Assembly (NCBI GenBank): GCA_023390635.1
Contig: JAEWCM010000010.1
Coordinates: 1 to 28,534 of the forward strand
From: Bacillota bacterium
GTDB taxonomy: Bacteria; Bacillota; Desulfitobacteriia; Desulfitobacteriales; Desulfitobacteriaceae
DNA length: 28,534 bases
Direction: 5' to 3'
Shown piece by piece: positions 23,673 through 28,534 of the stretch. The notes under the pieces are model-generated. The model searched no databases. It was not told the DNA's origin and was given only the letters and a program-made list of their open reading frames with translations. The first letter of the stretch is position 1, and each line of letters opens with the position of its first letter. The position numbers and the translations under genes were made by a program.

Positions 23673-24017
23673 GTGGCTAAAACAGCTGCTAAGCAGAAGA
23701 TACACGTTAAAAAAGGCGACCTCGTTATGGTGATCACTGGAAAGGATGCCGGAAAAAAAGGTAAGGTCCTGGAAGTGCTCACGCAGAAGGGCCGTGTAAT
23801 CGTTGAAAAAGTCAATGTGGCTAAACGTCATACCCGTCCATCCAAAGCAATGCCTCAAGGTGGTATTGTTGAGAAAGAAGCCCCGATTGCCAGTTCAAAT
23901 GTGATGCTCTACTGCTCCGAATGCAATTCAGTGACCAGAAAAGCAGTGAAAGAAACTGAAAATGGCAAAGTTCGTGTTTGCAAAAAATGCGGCGTTAACC
24001 TGCCTGATAGGAAATAG
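23673..24017 (+). CDS. rplX: Ribosomal protein uL24 (L24) with a C-terminal zinc-ribbon-like motif
   Basis: L24 initiates 50S assembly. The start is GTG 23673 (MAKTAAKQKIHVKKGDLVMV), set by GGAGGTGA at 23660-23667; the in-frame ATG at 23658 overlaps that Shine-Dalgarno. The product is 114 residues. The N-terminal KOW motif (VMVITGKDAGKKGKVLEVL) is typical. The C-terminal part carries C81-x2-C84 and C103-x2-C106, an arrangement that could bind zinc; E. coli and Bacillus L24 lack it as far as I recall. Confidence 0.96.
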   Translation: MAKTAAKQKIHVKKGDLVMVITGKDAGKKGKVLEVLTQKGRVIVEKVNVAKRHTRPSKAMPQGGIVEKEAPIASSNVMLYCSECNSVTRKAVKETENGKVRVCKKCGVNLPDRK

Positions 24018-24037
24018 AAGGGAAAGGAGGTATCTCA

Positions 24038-24577
24038 GTGGCTCGTTTCAAAGAAAAGTATGCCAAGGAAATCGCTCCTGCTTTACAGCAGAAGTTTGCT
24101 TATAAAAATGTCATGCAAATTCCCAAACTGGAAAAGATCGTGATCAATGTAGGTATGGGAGAAGCGATTCAAAATTCTAAATCAATTGATGCAGCTCTCG
24201 GTGACTTGACGAAGATCACTGGACAAAAACCGGTGGTGACTCGCGCTAAAAAATCTATCGCTGCCTTCAAGCTTCGTGAAGGAATGCCGATTGGCGTCAA
24301 AGTAACACTGCGCGGCGACAAAATGTATGAATTTGCTGATCGCCTGCTCAGCGTGGCTCTGCCCCGCGTCCGTGATTTCAGAGGAGTATCGGGCAAAGCT
24401 TTTGATGGCCGTGGTAACTACACCCTGGGTATTAAGGAGCAGCTGATTTTCCCAGAAATCGAATATGATAAAATTGATAAACTGCGCGGCATGGATGTAG
24501 TGTTTGTAACATCTGCCAAGACAGATGAAGAAGCTCATGAATTACTTCGTTTGTTCGGCATGCCGTTTCGTGATTAA
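24038..24577 (+). CDS. rplE: Ribosomal protein uL5 (L5)
   Basis: L5 binds 5S rRNA and contacts P-site tRNA. The 179-residue product starts at GTG 24038 (MARFKEKYAKEIAPALQQKF) behind AAAGGAGGT at 24024-24032. KLEKIVINVGMGEAIQNSK, ITGQKPVVTRAKKSIAAFKL and the RDFRGVSGKAFDGRGNYTLG block are typical. Length matches the family. Confidence 0.98.
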   Translation: MARFKEKYAKEIAPALQQKFAYKNVMQIPKLEKIVINVGMGEAIQNSKSIDAALGDLTKITGQKPVVTRAKKSIAAFKLREGMPIGVKVTLRGDKMYEFADRLLSVALPRVRDFRGVSGKAFDGRGNYTLGIKEQLIFPEIEYDKIDKLRGMDVVFVTSAKTDEEAHELLRLFGMPFRD

Positions 24578-24597
24578 AGAGAAGGAGGTCCTGTAAG

Positions 24598-24783
24598 GTG
24601 GCTAAGAAATCAATGGTTGTCCGCCAAGCGCGTGGTCAAAAATATACAGTCCGTTCCCATAACCGTTGCAAGATTTGTGGTCGGCCTCATGCGTATATGC
24701 GGAAATTCGGCATTTGCCGTTTATGCTTCCGGGAATTAGCTTATAAAGGGGAACTTCCTGGAGTCACGAAAGCTAGCTGGTAA
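24598..24783 (+). CDS. rpsN: Ribosomal protein uS14, zinc-binding type Z
   Basis: S14 is a late-assembly protein of the 30S head. This is the short 61-residue zinc form, with C24, C27, C40 and C43 in CKICGRPHAYMRKFGICRLC. The start is GTG 24598 (MAKKSMVVRQARGQK) after GAAGGAGGT. The type-Z form in the spc operon fits Firmicutes; a zinc-free paralogue, if present, would be elsewhere. Confidence 0.97.
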   Translation: MAKKSMVVRQARGQKYTVRSHNRCKICGRPHAYMRKFGICRLCFRELAYKGELPGVTKASW

Positions 24784-24813
24784 TAATCAGAGTTTGGAAG
24801 GGGGAAGACTTAA

Positions 24814-25212
24814 GTGGCAATGTCAGATCCGATTGCAGATTTCTTAACTCGTATACGGAATGCCGGCATGGTTTACCATGATAAAGTGGAAGTGCCAGCA
24901 TCCAGCGTTAAGAAAAATCTCGCCGAATTGCTAAAAGCAGAGGGTTATGTAAAAGATGTAGAATACATTGCAGATAACAAACAAGGTGTTATTCGCATGT
25001 ATCTAAAATATGGACCCAATCGTGAACGTGTCATTACAGGGTTGAAACGTATCAGCCGTCCCGGTCTTCGCGTTTATGCGAAGAAGGATGAAGTACCGAA
25101 AGTACTGGGTGGTTTGGGAATAGCAGTGATTTCCACATCCAAGGGAATAATGACGGATCGGGAAGCTCGTAAACAAGGTCTTGGCGGAGAAGTACTCTGC
25201 TACATTTGGTAA
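24814..25212 (+). CDS. rpsH: Ribosomal protein uS8 (S8)
   Basis: S8 is a core 16S-binding protein and in E. coli the spc operon repressor. The 132-residue product is read from GTG 24814 (MAMSDPIADFLTRIRNAG); ATG 24820 is an alternative, two residues shorter, but GGAAGGGGGA at 24797-24806 is better spaced for the GTG. The C-terminal VISTSKGIMTDREARKQGLG and GEVLCYIW end are typical. Confidence 0.97.
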   Translation: MAMSDPIADFLTRIRNAGMVYHDKVEVPASSVKKNLAELLKAEGYVKDVEYIADNKQGVIRMYLKYGPNRERVITGLKRISRPGLRVYAKKDEVPKVLGGLGIAVISTSKGIMTDREARKQGLGGEVLCYIW

Positions 25213-25235
25213 TATCGACGACGGAGGTGCAGAGA

Positions 25236-25781
25236 ATGTCCAGAATTGGCAAACTCCCTATTGGCATTCCCAGTGGGGTAGAGGTCAAAATAGAGGACAA
25301 TGTGGTAACCGTGAAGGGACCTAAAGGCACTTTGAGCCGTACCTTTCATCCGGAAATCCACATTGCTGTGGAAAATGATCAAATCCTCGTGACCCGTCCA
25401 AGCGATGAGCAGCTTCATCGTTCATTGCATGGCTTGACCCGTACATTGATCGCCAATATGGTGGAAGGTACGACAAAAGGGTTCACTAAAGGATTAGAAT
25501 TAGTAGGTGTAGGTTATCGTGCGGCAAAACAAGGCAATAAACTTGCTTTGACGATCGGTAAGTCTCATCCTACAGAACTGGTTCCTTACGAGGGCTTGGA
25601 AGTAGAAGTTCCTGCTCCCAATAAAATTCTCGTCAAAGGAATGGATAAAACATTAGTTGGTGATTTTGCTGCCCTCGTGCGCAAACAGCGCCCACCTGAA
25701 CCTTATAAGGGTAAAGGTATCAAATACGAAGGGGAAGTCATTCGCCGTAAAGTCGGTAAAACCGGCGCTAAAAAGAAATAA
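25236..25781 (+). CDS. rplF: Ribosomal protein uL6 (L6)
   Basis: L6 lies near the factor-binding site of the 50S subunit. The start is ATG 25236 (MSRIGKLPIGIPSGVEVKIE), with CGGAGGTG upstream, giving 181 residues; an in-frame start at 25206 is spurious. Two tandem L6 folds are visible, the second ending with KQRPPEPYKGKGIKYEGEVI and a basic tail. Typical length. Confidence 0.97.
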   Translation: MSRIGKLPIGIPSGVEVKIEDNVVTVKGPKGTLSRTFHPEIHIAVENDQILVTRPSDEQLHRSLHGLTRTLIANMVEGTTKGFTKGLELVGVGYRAAKQGNKLALTIGKSHPTELVPYEGLEVEVPAPNKILVKGMDKTLVGDFAALVRKQRPPEPYKGKGIKYEGEVIRRKVGKTGAKKK

Positions 25782-25829
25782 AGGTAAGGGCAAAATCTCT
25801 TGCCAAGGGATGAAAGGAGTGAATTTCCT

Positions 25830-26198
25830 TTGTTTAAGCAGATTGACCGTAAGGCTATCCGCATTAAAAAACATCAACGCGTGCGTAAAAATGTATTCGG
25901 CACGGCAGACCGTCCTCGTTTGGCAGTTTTCCGCAGCTTAAACCATATTTATGCTCAAGTGATTAATGATGAGCAAGGTGTTACTTTAGCTTCCGCTTCT
26001 TCACTTGATCCTGAATTTAAAACAGCTGCTTTGTCCGGCGGCAACATCGCAGGAGCACAAAAGGTTGGAGAATTGGTTGCGAAAAGAGCGTTAGCCAAAG
26101 GGATTGAGAATGTTGTTTTTGACCGTGGCGGTAATATTTATCATGGTCGGGTAGCTGCTGTAGCTGAGTCAGCTCGTGAAGCAGGTCTGGCCTTCTAA
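25830..26198 (+). CDS. rplR: Ribosomal protein uL18 (L18)
   Basis: L18 carries 5S rRNA to the 50S subunit. The best start is TTG 25830 (MFKQIDRKAIRIKKHQRVRK) behind AAAGGAGTG at 25813-25821, giving 122 residues, the normal size; the ATG at 25800 would add ten atypical residues ahead of the Shine-Dalgarno. RPRLAVFRSLNHIYAQVIND and FDRGGNIYHGRVAAVAESAR are typical. Confidence 0.95.
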   Translation: MFKQIDRKAIRIKKHQRVRKNVFGTADRPRLAVFRSLNHIYAQVINDEQGVTLASASSLDPEFKTAALSGGNIAGAQKVGELVAKRALAKGIENVVFDRGGNIYHGRVAAVAESAREAGLAF

Positions 26199-26222
26199 GA
26201 CAAGGTAAAGGAGGGAAATTCA

Positions 26223-26723
26223 TTGGCGAAAATCGATGCGAGTAAATTAGAGTTGACAGAAAAGCTTGTGCATATTAACCGCGTTGCTAAAGTTGTTAAA
26301 GGCGGACGGCGTTTTAGCTTTAGCGCTTTGGTAGTCGTTGGAGATGGACAAGGGCATGTAGGCGCTGGATTAGGAAAAGCCGGAGAGGTTCCGGAAGCTA
26401 TTCGTAAGGCAGTTGAAGATGCTAAGAAAAACTTGATTAAGGTTCCTTTAAACGGCACCACCATTACTCATCCGATCATCGGACAGTACGGTGCTGGCGA
26501 AGTATTGCTGAAACCGGCTGCCAAAGGTACAGGTGTGATTGCTGGCGGTGCGGTTCGTTCCGTACTGGAAGTAGCTGGTGTTAAGGACATTTTGACCAAG
26601 TCATTAGGTTCGGCAAATGGTCATAATATGGTGAATGCTACGATGGCTGCACTTAAGGCCCTGAAAAGTCCAGAAGAAGTGGCTAAACTTCGCGGCAAGA
26701 CTGTAGAAGAGATCTTGGGTTAG
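26223..26723 (+). CDS. rpsE: Ribosomal protein uS5 (S5)
   Basis: S5 helps fidelity and mRNA helicase activity at the 30S entry. The 166-residue product starts at TTG 26223 (MAKIDASKLELTEKLVHINR) behind AAAGGAGGG at 26208-26216. The dsRBD-like part has VVKGGRRFSFSALVVVGDG with the loop linked to spectinomycin response, and the C-terminal part has GTGVIAGGAVRSVLEVAGVK. No obvious deletion in the loop. Confidence 0.97.
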   Translation: MAKIDASKLELTEKLVHINRVAKVVKGGRRFSFSALVVVGDGQGHVGAGLGKAGEVPEAIRKAVEDAKKNLIKVPLNGTTITHPIIGQYGAGEVLLKPAAKGTGVIAGGAVRSVLEVAGVKDILTKSLGSANGHNMVNATMAALKALKSPEEVAKLRGKTVEEILG

Positions 26724-26734
26724 GAGGAGCGGCC

Positions 26735-26914
26735 ATGAAAATCAAAATTCGTTTGACAAAGAGCCCCATCGGCTATGCTGAAACCCAGCGTAAGACTTTG
26801 CAAGCTTTAGGCTTAAAGAAAGTTGGTTCGGTGGTTGTTCATGAAGATACTCCCAGTATCCGGGGAATGATTCATAAATGTGCTCATTTACTGACGGTTG
26901 AAGCAGCCGAATAA
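26735..26914 (+). CDS. rpmD: Ribosomal protein uL30 (L30)
   Basis: A 59-residue small gene between rpsE and rplO. The ATG at 26735 follows AGGAGGAG by a few bases. The product begins MKIKIRLTKSPIGYAETQRK and continues with LQALGLKKVGSVVVHEDTPS, the L30 pattern, with IRGMIHKCAHLLTVE at the end. L30 is a 50S surface protein. Position and length are exact for the spc operon. Confidence 0.96.
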   Translation: MKIKIRLTKSPIGYAETQRKTLQALGLKKVGSVVVHEDTPSIRGMIHKCAHLLTVEAAE

Positions 26915-26930
26915 AGGAGGTGTTGGGATC

Positions 26931-27371
26931 ATGAAATTGCATGAATTAAAACCTGCTGAAGGATCGACCCACGCCCCTAAACGGCTTGGCCGGGGTATTG
27001 GCTCAGGTACCGGCAAAACTGCCGGAAAAGGCCATAAAGGGCAGAAAGCTCGTTCCGGAGGCGGAGTTCGCCCAGGTTTTGAAGGCGGACAACAGCCATT
27101 ATACCGTCGCTTACCCAAGCGAGGCTTTACGAATATCTTCAAGAAAGAATATGTTGTCTTAAATGTTCGTGATTTAGAACGGTTTGAGAATGGTGATGAA
27201 GTAACTATTACCAGCCTGTTTGAAGTAGGTTTGATTAAAAAAGTTGGTGATGGTGTTAAGATTTTAGGAACAGGAGAATTGACGAAGGCTCTGACCGTTA
27301 AGGTTGATAAGGTCAGCGAAACCGCCGCAGCTAAGATTGTTGCTGCCGGTGGGAAAGTTGAGGTGGAATAA
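26931..27371 (+). CDS. rplO: Ribosomal protein uL15 (L15)
   Basis: L15 is a late-assembly 50S protein. The start is ATG 26931 (MKLHELKPAEGSTHAPKRLG) behind AAAGGAGGTG at 26913-26922, giving 146 residues; the in-frame ATG at 26898 lies inside rpmD and is not used. The Gly/Arg-rich N-terminal arm GRGIGSGTGKTAGKGHKGQK and the RLPKRGF segment are typical. secY begins 2 nt after its stop. Confidence 0.97.
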   Translation: MKLHELKPAEGSTHAPKRLGRGIGSGTGKTAGKGHKGQKARSGGGVRPGFEGGQQPLYRRLPKRGFTNIFKKEYVVLNVRDLERFENGDEVTITSLFEVGLIKKVGDGVKILGTGELTKALTVKVDKVSETAAAKIVAAGGKVEVE

Positions 27372-27372
27372 A

Positions 27373-28534
27373 ATGATCGGTTCTTTACAGAATGCTTGGA
27401 AACTTTCCAATTTAAGATCAAAGATTCTATTCACCCTTCTAATGTTTTTAGTATTCCGCTTTGGAGCGCATATACCTGTTCCCTTCATTAACCACGAGGC
27501 CTTGAAATCGATCCTGGGATCAGGCAGCGTTTTGGATTTTTTTGATACTATTTCCGGTGGATCCTTTAAGAAATTTACTATTTTTGCTATGAGTGTTACT
27601 CCTTATATTACGGCTTCTATCATCCTTAACCTTTTGCAAATGGTGATCCCATCTTTGGAGAAGTTGGCAAAAGAGGGCGATTTCGGCCGTAAGAAAATTG
27701 CTCAGTACACTCGCTATGGCACGGTGATTCTCGGATTTATTCAGGCCTTGGGTATGACCTTTGGTTTTCAAGGCGCTTTGGATATTCCCGGCGGCGTGCC
27801 CAAGATATTTGTTTTCCTGGCAGTAGCCTTGGTGCTGACCACAGGTACGGTTTTCCTTATGTGGCTGGGAGAGCTGATCACGGAAAAGGGCATTGGTAAC
27901 GGAATATCCTTAATCATCTTCTGCGGGATCGTATCACGCGTTCCCGACGGGATAAAATCAATTGCCAATTTGCTTCGTGTCGGTGAAATCAGCTGGCTGT
28001 CCGTACTGGGACTGGTGATCATCGGTATTCTTGTGATTGCTGGAGTGGTTTTTGTTCAGGAAGGTCAAAGACGCATACCTGTGCAATATGCGAAGAGAGT
28101 GGTAGGACGACGTGTTTACGGTGGTCAAAGCAGCCATTTACCGCTGAAAGTCAATCAAGCAGGAGTTATCCCGGTTATTTTCGCGATTTCCTTGCTTGCT
28201 TTACCTCAGACCATTGCTACCTGGATGCCTAATTCCGGTTTTTCTTCATTTGTAAGCGTATGGGTATCGATGAACGGTAAAGTCACTTCCATTCCTTATT
28301 TACTCGTATATACATTTTTAATCATATTCTTTGCATATTTCTACACCTCATCTACGTTTAATCCGGTGGATGTAGCAGACAACTTAAAGAAGTACGGTGG
28401 CTTTATTCCCGGACTTCGTCCCGGTCGCCCTACCTCCGATTATATCGCCAAGGTCCTTAACCGGATTACTTTGGTAGGCGGTATTTTCCTGGCACTTATC
28501 GCGGTCTTGCCTACATTGGTGATTGGATTGACAG
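27373..28534 (+). CDS. secY: Protein translocase channel subunit SecY, 3'-truncated by the window
   Basis: SecY forms the membrane pore of the SecYEG translocon. The frame is open from ATG 27373 to the window end, 387 codons with no stop, so about 30 residues are missing. It begins MIGSLQNAWKLSNLRSKILF with a first helix near residues 18-37. The plug-region PFINHEALKS, the IFAMSVTPYITASIILNLLQ helix, GIGNGISLIIFCGIV and the cytoplasmic loop VQEGQRRIPVQYAKRVVGRR are all typical, as is the FNPVDVADNLKKYGGFIPG loop. The Shine-Dalgarno (GAGGTGG, 27359-27365) lies in the end of rplO, implying coupling. Confidence 0.97.
   Translation, partial: MIGSLQNAWKLSNLRSKILFTLLMFLVFRFGAHIPVPFINHEALKSILGSGSVLDFFDTISGGSFKKFTIFAMSVTPYITASIILNLLQMVIPSLEKLAKEGDFGRKKIAQYTRYGTVILGFIQALGMTFGFQGALDIPGGVPKIFVFLAVALVLTTGTVFLMWLGELITEKGIGNGISLIIFCGIVSRVPDGIKSIANLLRVGEISWLSVLGLVIIGILVIAGVVFVQEGQRRIPVQYAKRVVGRRVYGGQSSHLPLKVNQAGVIPVIFAISLLALPQTIATWMPNSGFSSFVSVWVSMNGKVTSIPYLLVYTFLIIFFAYFYTSSTFNPVDVADNLKKYGGFIPGLRPGRPTSDYIAKVLNRITLVGGIFLALIAVLPTLVIGLT

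Overview
The window looks like chromosome from an anaerobic, low-to-mid GC Firmicute of the Peptococcaceae type (Desulfitobacterium, Desulfosporosinus or Dehalobacter relatives). The pointers are: a type-Z zinc S14, the Gram-positive insertion in S12, an L7Ae-family gene between rpoC and rpsL, an LPXTG-anchored protein carrying a c-type heme motif, and an hcp/ferredoxin locus. The genus is inferred from these features and not proven.

Positions 1-5812 form an accessory redox region. It opens with the C-terminal part of a fumarate-reductase-like FAD protein. Close behind comes a small secreted protein with one CxxCH heme motif, Thr/Pro/Gln-rich spacers and an LPQTG sortase signal. A convergent Crp/Fnr-family regulator gene follows, then a divergent ferredoxin-hcp pair. 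A perfect 16-bp dyad between the regulator and the ferredoxin is placed so that one site could both activate ferredoxin-hcp and repress the regulator. This is the layout expected of an HcpR-type nitrosative-stress switch. A DUF2804 gene of unknown function follows.

Positions 5813-13048 hold a promoter and structured leader, then rpoB and rpoC. The ribosomal genes that usually precede rpoB (rplKAJL) are not directly upstream. A near-consensus promoter at 13092-13120 then starts the str cluster: L7Ae-family protein, rpsL, rpsG, fusA, tuf. A very stable hairpin follows tuf.

Positions 18080-28534 carry the S10-spc supercluster in canonical order: rpsJ, rplC, D, W, B, rpsS, rplV, rpsC, rplP, rpmC, rpsQ, rplN, X, E, rpsN, rpsH, rplF, R, rpsE, rpmD, rplO and secY, which is cut by the window end. 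The genes are tightly packed except for a 192-nt gap between rpsJ and rplC. That gap holds a putative internal promoter and a highly structured leader that could regulate rplC and downstream genes.

The points most worth a second look are the wall-anchored heme protein next to a flavoprotein reductase, the dual-use dyad at hcp, the rpsJ-rplC leader RNA, and four-cysteine clusters in EF-Tu and L24. No RNA genes, CRISPR arrays, insertion sequences or phage genes were seen.
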